DNA from: Dillenia suffruticosa
Taxonomy: Eukaryota; Streptophyta; Magnoliopsida; Dilleniales; Dilleniaceae
Direction: 5' to 3'
NCBI GenBank assembly: GCA_033439265.1
Contig: JAVTVX010000024.1
Location: forward strand, 806,001-870,000
DNA: 64,000 bases
Below, piece by piece: positions 1 to 11,910 of the stretch. Each line of letters begins with the position of its first letter. Position 1 is the first letter of the stretch. Below the pieces are notes generated by a model, which was not told the DNA's origin, did no database searches, and saw only the letters and a list, made by a program, of their open reading frames with translations. A program made the translations under genes and the position numbers.

Positions 1-2270
1 TGAACTCTATTGGTGCATATTAAATAAAAGGGCAAAAAAGGTATAGTTCCACTGAGCAGAAATCACTGCTTTTTGCCTTGGGAGTTCACATCCCTATCCA
101 TTGAAGGTAGGCAACATCTCCACGCTAACTTGCTAACGCCACAGAGTTGCGTGGCTGTACATTTAGTGAACAAATGTACCCTTGGATGGACAGTAAAATT
201 TCAATAGTGCCACCCCTCTGTTCCAGCTCAGGGTTTTATTTTACCATCTGTAGAATTACCACGAGAGAATTTTCGAGGCGGTAGATGAGATTTTGTCTTC
301 TCACTGATGAAATTGAATCTCAAAAGCTTATCTGATACGTTGTTATGGGAAGGACAATGCTTGCTCCTTTTTAGTACCATTATTAGCAACATACTTCTTA
401 TGCTTTCACGCGAGGCGTAGTTATGAAATCTTATATTTCTATTCTCGTACAGTATTCTCTTTCCCTTATGTTGGATTTCTCAATCCATCAATAGTTAATA
501 TATACTTACTATGTTTCAAAAATCAAAATCTAATAACATATTTTTAGTATAATTTTTTTCATAATAATCTTATAAAGCTAAACGAATGTGATGACGTTGC
601 AAAATTTGTAATTAAAAATTATTAGATATAATAAACCAACTCCCTTTCTCCACATCAAAATATTAATAATTAAATAATATTTATAATAATAATAATTTGG
701 ACCAGGAAAGGTCCTTTAACTTTCGTTATTGCATAAATTGACAAAAGCAAGACTTGAAAAGAAAGTTGAAAATAATATACATCAATCTTTTGTTTTAATG
801 GACAATGAAGCAACATGGTCCGAAAAAAATATAATTAAATAAAAGAATAAGATTTTAATAACCAAGACCAAGAAGGGCAAGTAGAACTACGAAATGGCAT
901 GGAGAGTTGAAATGGGCATAAATTTAAAATATAAAAATAAATATATATTTTTCTTGATGAATATTCAGAATTATACTCTTAATTAAATTTGAGTATTTAT
1001 CAAAAATCTATTTAAATATAATTCTTTTAACGTAATTTTTTTTTAAATTTTGAATTCAAAATTTAGTTAAATAACATAATATTTTATTTCACTAAATTGA
1101 CTGCATATTAATAAAAATAAATATATTTGATACATATTGAGTGAGGCATTGAATTTTATTAGTTTAATTTTTTTTTTTATAAAACTTTAGAAAAAAAGAT
1201 TACTCTACGTTATCTTCCCCCACCCCCAGACCACCCCACCCCACGCCAAAACAACCATTCAAAAATTGCATAGTGGTATGCGTGGCAAAATCTAGAATTG
1301 GATTGATATAATTGGGGATGTACTTTATGAGGTTTGTCTTGGTGTCGCAAAGAGGGCATCCCACTTTGGACTTTTTCTTGATGGACCCTTCCTTCCTATA
1401 ATCCAACAATCCAAGTACTTGGGACTCCTCTTAGGACTACGCCCTCTTCTTCTAACATCAAAGTACAGGGTACGTGCCTATTGAAATTAAACCCTTCTTT
1501 TTACAACTATAACCTCACACTATTATTATAAATAAAAATTAAAAATTATTTAAATTAAAATTCTTGTTCGGTTAAAGTTAGCCCATTTATTTTGATTTAT
1601 CCCTGTCTCCTTCTGGTATACTATAAAATTATAAAATAAAAATAAAATTTTATTAATAAATTTTAATTTTTTAATTATATTAACAGATAAATGAATTTCC
1701 ATGACTCCCCACTTTTCAGAGCTGTAAAGTGAACTCCATTATCATGAGTTGTACTCTTGGTTGACAAGATGAGCCAGGTTCACATCACAAAGTTGTAACA
1801 CGACTCCGTTGCATTGATCCGAGTTGACTCGGTAACCAGGACTACAGGTGGATAAATCGACAGACTAGCCTTCCAAATTGTTTATTTACTATTTCACCCT
1901 ATAGTTTTACATGTGGGATGGCTTTTCCTATTGCAAAAAAAATAAAATTCTTTTATAAAAAAGTTATTGCCAATAAAAAAAGAAATTTTACTAGTTACAT
2001 TAAATAAGGATATAAAAATATAAATGCAACACAAATAAAAAGAAAATCATATATGAAAACTCAATTTTTTAAAATTATTTTTATATGTCCTTCAAAGTCA
2101 AAATTAAAAACTCAATTTCAATGAAAACTCATGCGAACTAAGAGATTAATATAGAAACATGTAAGAGAAATTAGACCTGCACTTTATTATTATTTTAATA
2201 AAATTATATTAATATAATCATCGCATAACAATAATTACAATTTAAATTAATAATTAATTAATAAGGGGCA
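1..2270. other. AT-rich intergenic DNA, no gene seen
   Basis: No open frame here resembles a known protein, and no RNA gene was recognised. The first 450 bases are less AT-rich than the rest and could be the remains of a transcribed flank, but they show no splice or coding pattern. From about 480 the sequence is mostly A/T tracts with scattered short homopolymers. A short minus-strand frame at 1200-1409 has no recognisable domain. Confidence 0.6.
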
Positions 2271-2790
2271 ATGGGGACAAGAGTGGTAATTTCGCTGCTC
2301 AAGTAAACATTAGATTGGGGGGGAGGAAAGGAGGGCGCGGACGACAGTGGCAAAATGGTAGATTAAGGAGAGAAGCAGGGGTAATTAGGTAAAAATGGGC
2401 GCATTTATCAAGGCAAGTCAAGCTCAAGGGGGGAAGGGGTGATTAGGACATCACCACCCACTATCTTTTGGGAGCTCCTTCCTTCTGACAGCGACGTCCC
2501 ACGTCAGCGCACCGGTTCTTCCCTTGTTTTTTGCCAATGTGGATCGCCAGCGTGTCTCCCTCCAATAATGCTTTCTTCTGCTACGTGTCAAATGTTGATT
2601 CGGACTATATTATTAAAATTCACGTTTCGCCACGTGTCAAATCAGGAACAATTGCCAGGTTCGTACTGAGAATGACCGCATACTTCTGAGCAGGAGAGAG
2701 ATGCCAACGGTGGGATGATGGGTCAACAAGGATACATAAATGCCCTCTAACTCCCGATGCTTTTGAGCTGTAAAAAGATAATAATCATAA
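2271..2790. promoter_or_regulatory. Orphan promoter-like island with ACGT-core elements
   Basis: A block of more balanced base composition inside AT-rich DNA. It contains CCCACGTCAG (2498-2507), CTACGTGTCA (2581-2590) and CACGTGTCAA (2631-2640). These are ABRE/G-box type sites, bound in plants by bZIP and bHLH factors. A CCAAT occurs in the same stretch (2524-2555). No coding sequence follows on either strand within a convincing distance, and a gypsy element begins at 3321. It may belong to a gene left of the window, or be a relic promoter separated from its gene. The sites are visible; the function is inferred. Confidence 0.35.
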
Positions 2791-3315
2791 ATATTATTAT
2801 TTTTTTATTATTTTTTATTTTTTTCCAAAGGCACCAACGACCCGACCCGACGGGCTGTGGCTCGATTGCATCCTAACATTTCGTTGATGCAATGAGTTCA
2901 AATCAACAAAAAGACCTTGAGACCAATCTTTCCTAGCGGCGAGTTTTAGAGAATTATTAGTTGGCGATATTTTATTGGAGAAACATGGGGAACTCAAATT
3001 TAAATAAAAAAATGATATTTAATATAATAAAATTGTAATAAATTAAAGAAATTGAAAAAATTGAAAAAAAAATTATGAACCTAAAATGTTCACAATTAAT
3101 ACAATTTCCAACCAATTAAAATATTTTTAAATTTTTTGTTATTTCATTGTTATATAATAATTGTTAAACTATTAATGCCTATAAAATATGAATCGTATGC
3201 CTTAATTCTTTTATTAGATGATAAACATGGTTTTAAATAATATTTCAGATGCACACAAACAGTTTCATACTCATATTTTTTATTTTCAAAATATTTCAAT
3301 ATATTAAATTAATTA
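2791..3315. other. AT-rich spacer left of the gypsy element
   Basis: No gene is recognised. A slightly GC-richer patch at about 2825-2995 holds a 60-codon minus-strand frame without recognisable motifs. The rest is A/T-rich. The last bases lead into the ATATT target duplication of the neighbouring retrotransposon. Confidence 0.5.
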
Positions 3316-3320
3316 ATATT

Positions 3321-3967
3321 TATTGGAGGTGAGTATGACTCCATAGATGATAACTTTACTGATTCGAATGGGATGATCAATGGGATTTACAAAAAATCGT
3401 TGGAGGGTATTCCGGCGGGAGAGACTCCAATATTTAAGTCAGAGAGCAATTTTTGAAAAGAGAAACAGATTTAAAAAGAGTTTCGTTATATCTTTGTGTG
3501 TTATGTATGTGGAGATAGAACCTGGACGGTGTCCTTTAGACGTATATATATAGGTTGTCTCGATGAGTCTCGTAAGCATCCAGAGCACTAAAACCCTAGT
3601 TTTCATACGAATGTGTATTCTAAATTGTAGGACCCTTAAGGAAAGATCTTCATGATATCCAGAATTCTTTTGGCTAGGAAAGTTCTAGCTATTGAGAGAT
3701 TTCTTTCCTTATTGATTAAAATTCAGAATCTCCCTACCAATTATGAAATATTGCTTCCATGATTTAAGGGAAGTCGAATATTGATGCGAGTTGACCGAAT
3801 ACTGAGCATGGAGAAGGCGTTGTGACCGATCAGTCGACTATCGAGGAGAGTCTCCATACCGAGAAAGCAGGCTGCATCCCCCCAACTGAGAGGCTCATTT
3901 CGTTCGCGTGAACTACTGATCATGAACTTAAGTCCTATGTAATGGGTTTTTGGGTCATGTATTATCA
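3321..3967 (-). repeat. 3' LTR of the gypsy element
   Basis: Matches 11274-11910 along its length with many substitutions and small indels. On the minus strand it begins TGATAATACATG and ends in TA; the other LTR ends in the expected CA. A TATATATATA stretch near 3541-3550 is matched in the other LTR near 11502-11510 and is a likely TATA box of the LTR promoter. Confidence 0.88.
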
Positions 3968-4974
3968 TTTCCCTCTGCTTTTTATGTCATTTTGAAGAAA
4001 ATGATATAAGAAGTAAGTTTAAAAGTTATTGCTTGAAAGTTCATGGAAGTATTAATAGAGATAACCACCAAGTAAAGAATCCTGGAATAAATACTATGTG
4101 GGAAGTTGGAGAGTTTGAATTCTTCATTCATTATGCACGTCTTTCATTGGAACACTTCAATTGCCCATAGTCATAGGGATCACGCTTTCATAATTATAAA
4201 TAAAAGAGGAGATATCAATACTTGCTTGAAGTGATTTCGAGTAATTTGAAATTGACTTCATGAGTTTCTTCTATTGAGAGTTGGTGCTTCCAAGAGATAG
4301 TTTGAATATGGGTTTTGAACCACAAACCCAGTGGTTTACAAGACTTTTGCCAATACAAGCTCTATCAAGAACATGACTATCGATATAAGGTTCTATCCTG
4401 ACGTTTGGAATCCCGACATTATGGTTGAATCTATCAGAGTTCCTCGAGAATGCAGGCTTTAGGTAGAGAGAGATCTTAGTTCAAATAGGAGAGATTTTCG
4501 TTCGTAGTATAAGCTCTCTTCCGAAGGTCAGAATCATTGTTCGGTCCCGACATGCAACAGGTAATCGAAGATCCTTTTTCAGCTTTTTTTGGGTCGGGTG
4601 ACAAGAGGAGTAGGGAGATCGGAGGGATTGGTCGATGGAGAGGACTTGATATATCTTTTGTCTCTTTTTTGTCATCTCCCACCATTTCAAAGTCCTTTCT
4701 AGCTTCTTTTGTAAAAATTTTGTAGTTTTTTCTTCCAATTGTATGATGTCTCTTTTGTCTTTCGTACTTCTCATTTTGTTTGTATCCACACTGTCTTGTA
4801 ATAACATTGGCAGACGAACTTCTTGTCTTTTCTTCTTGGAAATTGTAATGCATGTCTATCTTGTACCTATGATATAAAGTAGAATAATACTTCTCGACAC
4901 ATTTGAATTATTCGATTAGTGTTTTCCTTAGCAAATTACGTATATTTAAATGTCGGTTAACTCATTTTAAGAAT

Positions 4975-5410
4975 TAGTCAAAAGTACGGGCCGTGTCTAC
5001 CCATCGAGAAGATACATCCTTTATTGACGACATGTTCTATTTGATAGAACATGCGATCGTAAGAGTTTAAATGATAAGATAGATCATGTCTACCGATCGA
5101 GGAGATATATTCTTTATTGATAACACACTACATTCGATAGGACGTTAGGTTATGAAACTTCAAATGATAAGATGGATTGTGTCTACCTGTCGGATAGATG
5201 CACCCCTTATTGACGACACGCTTCATTCGATAAAATATTCAATCGTGAGAGTTCAAATAATAAGATGGGTCATGTCTACCTGTCGAAGAGATGTATCCCT
5301 TATTGACAACATACTGCGTTCGATAGGACGTTCGGTTATGAGACTTCAAATGATAGGATGGGCCACATCATCCTATTAGGGAAATATATCCTTTACTGAC
5401 GGCATGCTTT
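4975..5410. repeat. Tandem array, about five units of roughly 93 bp
   Basis: The phrase GTGTCTACC or CATGTCTACC, or a degenerate form, recurs at about 4993, 5086, 5179, 5271 and 5364, so the spacing is 92-94 bases. Each unit also carries a TTCGATA-type core and an AAATGATAAGAT-type core. The array lies between the integrase end and the 3' LTR of the gypsy element. Tat-branch elements are known for variable tandem repeats in this position. Confidence 0.8.
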
Positions 5411-5559
5411 GAAAAACATAACTACAGAGACAGATCAATAGACAAATATGACAATATAAAAGGGTGAAGGACCGTAGAGATCTTACCTGACAGTTTGAAT
5501 AGGTAGGGATGAGGGAGTGGCAATTGTCATTGATAGTAGATACGCAGATCTTCAGAGTT

Positions 5560-7400
5560 TCAAGTCTTAGGCATGACCAAGCAGTCTAGGCGATCGAGAC
5601 AACATGTTCTCGGGCAAATTTCTGAGCGTATCCAATAAGAGTCTTCCCAATTGGGTGCTAGCTTGCCCTCTGGTTTAGCTTGCCCTCTGATTTCTATCTT
5701 TCTTAATACCAGATCACCCGGGTTCAACATTTTAGTTGTGACCCGTCTGTTGTAGTACCGTGCCATCTACTGTTGATAATCAGTCATTTAAGCAGACGTG
5801 GTTTCTCGTAGATCGGGTAGCAAATCTAACCATTCATGTAATGCAAACTCATTCTTCCCGTGCTTGTATTGATTTATTCAAAGTAAATGAATGTCGATTT
5901 TCACTGGCATCACTGCTTTGCAACCGTAAGTTAGATTGAATGGCGTTTCACTAGTTGCATTTCGAGGCTTTTTTTGTAGGTCCAAAGGATGTTGTAGAGC
6001 TCATCTACCCGATAGCCTTTAACTTCATCTAGTACAGCTTTTAGTCTTTGCAAGATCATTCGGTTAGTTACTTCGGTGAGAACATTGGTTTGCAGATACG
6101 CGACGGAGGTGAAACGATGTTGGATTTCCAATCTGCTGCAAAAGTCTTAAAAACTTTTGTTATCGAACTATTTGTCATTGTCGGTAATTAAAACATAGGG
6201 TAGACCGAATCTGGTGATGATAGACATTCACATGAAATTCTGCATCTTATTGATGGTGATCTAGGCCAATGGTTCGGTTCCACCCATTTGGTGAGATAGT
6301 CGATAGCCACGACTAGGACCTTTCGCTATCTAGTGGCCAGCGGAAATAGTTTGAGACTGTCCATTCCCTATTGGGCGAACGACTATGGGCTTGCTATTCG
6401 GCAAAGTTTAGTAGAGGGCTGGCATACTGACGAGAAACGTTGACATTTGCCATATCTTCGTACGTAATCATCTGCGTCAATCTTCATGGTAAGCCAATAA
6501 TACCTTTGTCAGTGAGACTTGTTCACCAAGTTCCAAGCACCTAAGTGACTGTTACATACATGTCTCTTCATGAATTTCTCTGAGCACGTAATTCCCTTGC
6601 ATGGGTGTCAAACATTTGAGATACTGATGGGTATAAGATTTCTTGTAGAGATCCCTGTTGATAATGGCGTAGTGGGTAGCCTTATGCCCCAACTTAACAG
6701 CTTCGAAAGGCGAGTTTAGGAGTTGCTTATGTTTCAAATAAACCTCTATGGAGTCCTTCCAGATTGGTGAACTGTTTGACAATAAGATCTACTCGTACTC
6801 CTTAATACTCGGATATGGTATGCTCACTATATAGACTGTTTGGTTGATTACTATTGAGTCAGAGCTTACTAGTTTTGAGAGAGTGTCAGTTCATGCGTTT
6901 TCTAATCGGGGGATCTACTATATGTCCATCTTGTTGAATTTGTCCATTGCCTTATATAACTTAGTTAGATACTTTGTCATCGTCAGCTCCTTAGTTTTGT
7001 AGATCTCTTTAATCTATTTGATGACTAGCCAACTATCGATAAAGACTTCCATGTTTTGGGTCCCTAGTGATGTTGCGATTCACAATCTGGTCAGAAAAGT
7101 TTTGTACTTGGCCTGATTGTTAGTTGCATTGAAATCAAAGCGAAGAGTATATTCAGTTTTAAAATTATATTATCCCACCAGAATGAGTCCAACTTTGCTT
7201 TCTGAGGAATTCAATGACCTATCTATGTGGAGAGTCCATTTGGGCGGCGAACATTTTTCTCGATCATTGGCAGGGGCTTGTTCAAAGGGCATCGGGAGTG
7301 TGCACTCGAGGATGAAGTCGGCAATGGCTTGGTCTTTGATGGCTGGTCTCAGTTGATATTTGATGTCGAACTCGCCTAACTCGATACTCCATTTAATAAG
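5560..7400 (-). pseudogene. Gypsy RNase H and integrase remnants
   Basis: On the minus strand, about 7200 down to 6950 encodes an RNase H-like stretch with the wording RFDFNATNNQAKY. Next comes the integrase N-terminal zinc-domain region (6552-6782), ending in a VLREIHEETC-like string. A piece of the integrase core follows (5931-6131, with ILWTYKKS), and then the C-terminal integrase part (5560-5766, with the gypsy-typical GDLVLRKIE). Stops and frameshifts separate the pieces. In a live element these enzymes degrade the RNA template and insert the cDNA into the chromosome. Nothing here could yield a working protein. Family assignment rests on domain order and motif wording. Confidence 0.82.
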
Positions 7401-8037
7401 TTAGCATGATGTGTTCCTTTTCTATAGAATCTACTTCAGATACTATTTGATTAATACCACAGCGTGTGGGCTTGGAAAAAAGCAGTAATGACTAGAGCGA
7501 ATGTCATCTTCTCGATGGGTCTGTAATTGGTCTTTGACTTGTGAAGTATGTGACTGATGTAATATATTGGCTTTTGTATGGTGGATTCTTGCCTTACAAG
7601 AACAAAGAAAGTGCTCGATTAGAAATAGAGAGGTAAAAATAGAGTTTCTCACCGGAGACAAGTCAAAAAAGGGAAGAAGGCAACATAAGGTATTCTTCGA
7701 GTCGTTCGAGCGCTGTTTGGCACTCCAGCATCCATGTGAATTTTTTAGACTTCTTCAAAGTATCATAAAAGAGTTTATAATTCTCCCTTACTTTTGACAT
7801 GAACTGATTTAAAGCCACGATTCTCCCCGTGAGGCGTTGCATTTCTTTTACTATTCTCGGCTATACCATGTCTAGTATAGTTTGTATCTTCTTGGGATTC
7901 ATTTCAATCCCTCGGTTGGTAATTAGGAAACCAAGAAACATTCTAGAGTGATTCGGAAGGTGTACTTTGTTGGGTTTAGTTTCATATTATAACGTTCTAA
8001 CGTTTGAAATGTTTTTTCCAAATCTGTCATGTGATCT

Positions 8038-8289
8038 TCAGCTCACTTTGGCATTCTTGAAGCCGAATGACATAATCTTATAGTAGTAGGTATCGAATTT
8101 CGTAATTAAACTTGTTTTTTCTTTATTCTTAGGGGCCATATATATTTGGTTATAAATAGAGTATGCATCCATAAACCTCGGGAGTTGATGACACAATGAG
8201 TTGTCTATCAATTTGTCGATGATGGGGAATGGGTAACTGTTTTTTGGGCATACCTTGTTGAGTCGATAAATTCTACACACATCCTCCAC
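8038..8289 (-). pseudogene. Gypsy reverse transcriptase fragment
   Basis: An 83-codon open stretch carries the Ty3/gypsy RT palm region. It includes a PFPIIDKLID string, FMDAYSIYNQI (the family usually has FMDAYSGYNQI), then KTSLITKFDTYYYK and MSFGFKNA (usually MPFGLKNA). The first catalytic aspartate (FMDAY) is present. The YVDD box, expected on the lower-coordinate side, is not in the same frame. The neighbouring sequence down to about 7800 continues the RT in broken frames. Confidence 0.85.
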
Positions 8290-8682
8290 TTTCTGTTGGC
8301 TTTTTTCACCATAATCACGTTAGCTAGCCATTCAGGGTATTCTACCTCCCGAATAAATCTTGCCGCTAGAAGTTTTCAGACTTCCACCTGTATTGCGCAT
8401 GTGCATACTCTCTTCTTCTGCTTAACAGGCTTATAGCTAGCATTTACAGTCAGTTTATGTAATATGACTGATGGATGGATACTTGAAATTTCCTCTGGGG
8501 ACCATGCATATACTTTGGAGTATCCTCGAAGACAATCCACAATTACCCTCTAGAGAGATGCGAGTAAGTGGGTACCAACTTGGAGCATCTGATCGGGTAC
8601 ATCCGTGATGGAGACTTCGATTACTTCTTCCCCGGCTGAGGCTTAGATTGGTGTTTGATGTCGTCTCTAAACTCTAGTGTAT

Positions 8683-8889
8683 CTACTGAGAGAACTTCTT
8701 TCTCTCCTCGGGCGCAGTCAACGGGTCGATACCACCATGGAGTATTGCGACCCCTAAGGGTGTCCTAAACTTGATTTTCATATGTTTCATACTCGGTAGT
8801 GTTTCGAGACTGTCCAAACTAGGACAATATAGGATGGTGTTGTAGGAGGACGAAAGTTTCACCACATAAAAAGTGGCATTTGAAAACAA
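8683..8889 (-). pseudogene. Gypsy protease region, C-terminal half
   Basis: Carries FYVVKLSSSYNTILYCP and a following HMKIKF-like string, matching the second half of the protease-linked domain of plant gypsy polyproteins (usual form: SAYNAILGRP). The first half is about 1.9 kb away at 10824-11021. The sequence between them is foreign to the element, so an insertion split the domain. Confidence 0.72.
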
Positions 8890-10865
8890 TTTAAAGGGAG
8901 TGAATAAGTTGTGTAATAATTTTTTTAAAAGATTTTAGAAATTTGTTCAAAGAAGACACAAATAAATGAAAGAAAATAAAAATAGAGCATACCAAAATTT
9001 TTATAGTGGTTTCACCAAATCTGGTATATTTTTACTCCCAAACTCTACCTGGGTTTTCACTATTTACTTATAAATAGTATAACAAACTTGTTTTTAAGTG
9101 CAAATCAAATCTTTATAGTGTTTTCTTCCAAAATCACTATTCAACCTCACATTGTTGTATCTCTCTCTCTTTAAATCCCAAACCTAGAGAACACACTCTA
9201 GTCTTTACACTTTTTGTATAAGAGAGGAGCAATTGTTACAATAATTGAAGCTAAGACTTCAAATGTAACGAATTTAAAACTCAAAAGAAGGATTTATAGA
9301 AGAATAGAAAAACAAAGTATGTTTGTTGAGTGTAGAGAGAAAATGCCCCGATTTGCTTTTATCTCCTTTTCTCCTTTTTTGATATTGTGTATTTTTTTCT
9401 TTGAATGGTGAGAGCCATTGGAAAAGATCAAAATTTGAATCTCTTCATTAAATATTTCACCCGTTGCATTTATTGTCTTCAACACTCTCATTAAATACAT
9501 TTGACCGTTCGAGAGAATTCAAACGTTATTCTGCATAACCAATGAAAGACATTATTTTGCTTTGCTACAGAAGTTGAACGTTGGCCCACAAATATCAAAA
9601 TAAAATATGATCACTTTGTCTTATATTCTTAGATTGAGAAGTTTGTTAAAACACACTTAATTTGTTTGCTAACTAGGAAAGGTATAAATTAGATTTGCCA
9701 AATTGTTGACACTATCAAATTTTCAATAACTCAATTTTAAGACATATATGTGGATACGTACTTCTCAGACAAGTGAAGGTTTATATAATTCTTGCATGTT
9801 ACCTAAAGCATTCATAATTTCTGTGAAAATAAAGCTGTGCACTGCAAGATTCAAATTGATTTGGTCATTTAATGCAAGCTCAAAGCATTGTTCAGGATAT
9901 CTGAGTGCAGAAAAAGTCTAAGTATGTATTGACTAATATTTTTAGTTGGTATTTCTTATGTGTAAGTCAACAACTTTTTAAAATTTTTCTAAGTGAGAAA
10001 AATATTAGTCGACATTCCTATTTTGTTAAGACTGTATGTGGTTCATAAACTTTTAGTCGATATGTTTTGTGAGTTAGTCGATAATTTTGTTAGAGTATAA
10101 AAGTTTTCTAAGTCCAGAGATCATCAGTCGACAGGGTCTGGATTTTAGTTGGTTATTTTCTTGTGTATCTTTGGATTTTGTTGACTAAATTAATGAAACT
10201 ATTGACAACTTATACTCTATAGAGGTCTTTAGTTAGTTGGATTCAAAAGTTAGTTGACTATGTCAATATTTTTGCCAATATGTTCTTGGATTTTGTTGAC
10301 TAGATTTAATGTTTAGTTGGTTAAATTTAAGATTTAGTTGGTTAGATTTAAAGAGTAGTCAACTATGTTAATATCTACACTCATATATCCTATTGGCTAG
10401 ATTAAAAATTTGTTGACTAAATTTAGGATTTAGTTGACTAGATTTAAAGAGTAATCGATCTATGCTCATATAACCTATTCGTTAGATCAAAAATCTATTG
10501 GCTAGATTTAGGATTTAGTTTGTTATATTTAAAGAGTAGTCGACTATATTAATATCTATGCTCATATATCCTTTTGACTAGATTAAAAATATGTTAGCTA
10601 GATTTAGAATTTAGTTGGCTAACTCATAGCATTAGTTGGTTATCACAATGGGTTAGTCGACTATGCTAATACAACTTATTTTTATCGACTATTCTGAGCC
10701 ATGTGTCAGCTATCTAGTGAAATTAATTGACTATTCTTCTTATTCTTGTGCTATGTGTCAACATCTTCCTATACTTATTCTTGTAAGAGTTTTAGGTTTA
10801 ACTTTTTCTATATTAAATTATTTCTAATTGTTATTAATATTGAGTATACTAATTTGTTTATCATC
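8890..10865. mobile_element. Insertion nested in the gypsy protease region
   Basis: About 1.97 kb separates the two halves of the protease domain and encodes nothing gypsy-like. The left end (GGGAGTGAATAAG near 8895) and right end (TTTGTTATCATCAAAAC-like, near 10855) resemble the termini of a widespread plant non-coding repeat; that resemblance is from memory. I could not fix the exact borders or a target duplication. No coding capacity was recognised. It contains an internal tandem array at about 10180-10640. Confidence 0.55.
10180..10640. repeat. Degenerate tandem repeat, period about 85-95 bp
   Basis: AAAGAGTAGTC or a near variant recurs near 10350, 10446 and 10531. Each copy is followed by a CGACTAT-like string and TCATAT..CCT, and preceded by several copies of GGATTTAGTTG. 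Looser relatives of the same words extend left to about 9930. The array lies within the nested insertion. Confidence 0.6.
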
Positions 10866-11021
10866 AAAACACTTAATGCCAATAGTTTTGGTAGTAGCAT
10901 GGTGGGAAAGGATTCCTAAAGTTACGACAAGTGAGATGGTGCCTTCTGAATGTATGCACTTGACGGTGAATCCTTTTATGGGTCTGTTAGAGGGTTGAAG
11001 GTGAGATGAGATGAAATCCAT
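10824..11021 (-). pseudogene. Gypsy protease region, N-terminal half
   Basis: The minus-strand frame reads a PSNRPIKGFTVKCIHSEGTI string and then SLVVTLG. This matches the start of the protease-linked domain of plant gypsy polyproteins (usual form: LVGFTGE..HPEGTI.LPVT). The conserved part stops where the nested insertion begins; the second half resumes at about 8880. Gag should lie to the right of it, but only about 250 bases remain before the 5' LTR. Confidence 0.72.
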
Positions 11022-11273
11022 TCTCTAGAAGGCGTCCCTAAAGAGGTGATCTCGATCTGCTTCTTGATCAATGAAAGTACTTTTGACGAGGCAGGACCTT
11101 AATCCTGTTGTGATGATTAACGAGTAATTTCAGTTGGTGTCGACTCTTATTAAATCATCATCATTGAAACCGATGATTGGCCTTTTTCTCTTGTCTAATG
11201 ACATGATTGTAAAAAGGAAGGGATAGCAATAGGAACTTAGGAAATTAGTTTACTCCCACGGATGGCACCAATT

Positions 11274-11910
11274 TGTTGGAGGTAACTTTGCCTCCACAAA
11301 TGATAGCTTTGTTAACTCAAACAGGATGATTGATAGGACCTGCAAAAAATGGTCGGATGTTGTTTCGGTGGAAGAGACTCCGAAATTCAAGTCAGAAAGC
11401 AATTTTCAAAATAAAAACAGATTGAAAGAGAGTCTCAATATGCCTTTGTATACAATGTGTATGGAGAGAGAACTTACTCGGGTGGTGTCATTTAAACCTA
11501 TATATATAGATTATCTCGATGAGTCTCGTGTATGCATCCAGAGCGCTAGAACCCTAGTTTCCATGCGAAAGTGCCTTCAAGATTATAGTACCAAGGAAAG
11601 ATTTTCATGAGATCCAGAATTTTTCTGGTTAGGAAAGTTCTAACTACTGAGATATTTTTTTCTTATCGATTAGGATTCGGAATTTTCCTACTAATTACAA
11701 AATATTGCTTCCTTGATTTGAGAAAAGCCGAATATTGAGCACTGAAAAGGTATTGTGATTTATCAATCAGCTATCAAGAAGAGTCTTTCAATGAATACCG
11801 AGAGAGCAGGCTGCACCCCCCCCCCAACTATGAGGCTCATTTCGTTCACGCGAACTACTAATCATAGACTTAGGTCCTATGATAATAGATTTTTGAGCCA
11901 TGTATCATCA
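11274..11910 (-). repeat. 5' LTR of the gypsy element
   Basis: Partner of 3321-3967. On the minus strand it runs from TGATGATACATG to CCAACA, giving the standard TG..CA ends. It is followed directly by the primer-binding region. It contains a TATATATA stretch near 11502 and a C homopolymer near 11817-11824. Confidence 0.88.

Larger units (their letters stand above)
3321..11910 (-). mobile_element. Decayed Ty3/gypsy (Tat-like) LTR retrotransposon
   Basis: Two directly repeated LTRs (3321-3967 and 11274-11910) are flanked by the same five bases, ATATT, at 3316-3320 and 11911-11915. Read on the minus strand, the 5' LTR is on the right. It is followed at about 11255-11271 by TTGGTGCCATCCGTGGG, a primer-binding-site region typical of plant gypsy elements. 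A purine-rich tract at 3968-3983 precedes the 3' LTR. Domain order on the minus strand is protease (split), reverse transcriptase, RNase H, integrase, which is the gypsy order. The wording of the RT and protease fragments suggests the Tat/Retand branch. Only about 250 bases separate the 5' LTR from the protease remnant, so gag is lost. The LTRs differ at many sites and pol is full of stops, so this is an old, dead copy. It also carries a tandem array near its 3' end and a nested insertion. Confidence 0.9.

Noticed and set aside
4476..4853. A 125-codon minus-strand frame between the gypsy 3' LTR and the tandem array
   Set aside because: No recognisable domain, and overlapped by an equally long frame in another phase; most likely non-coding element sequence.
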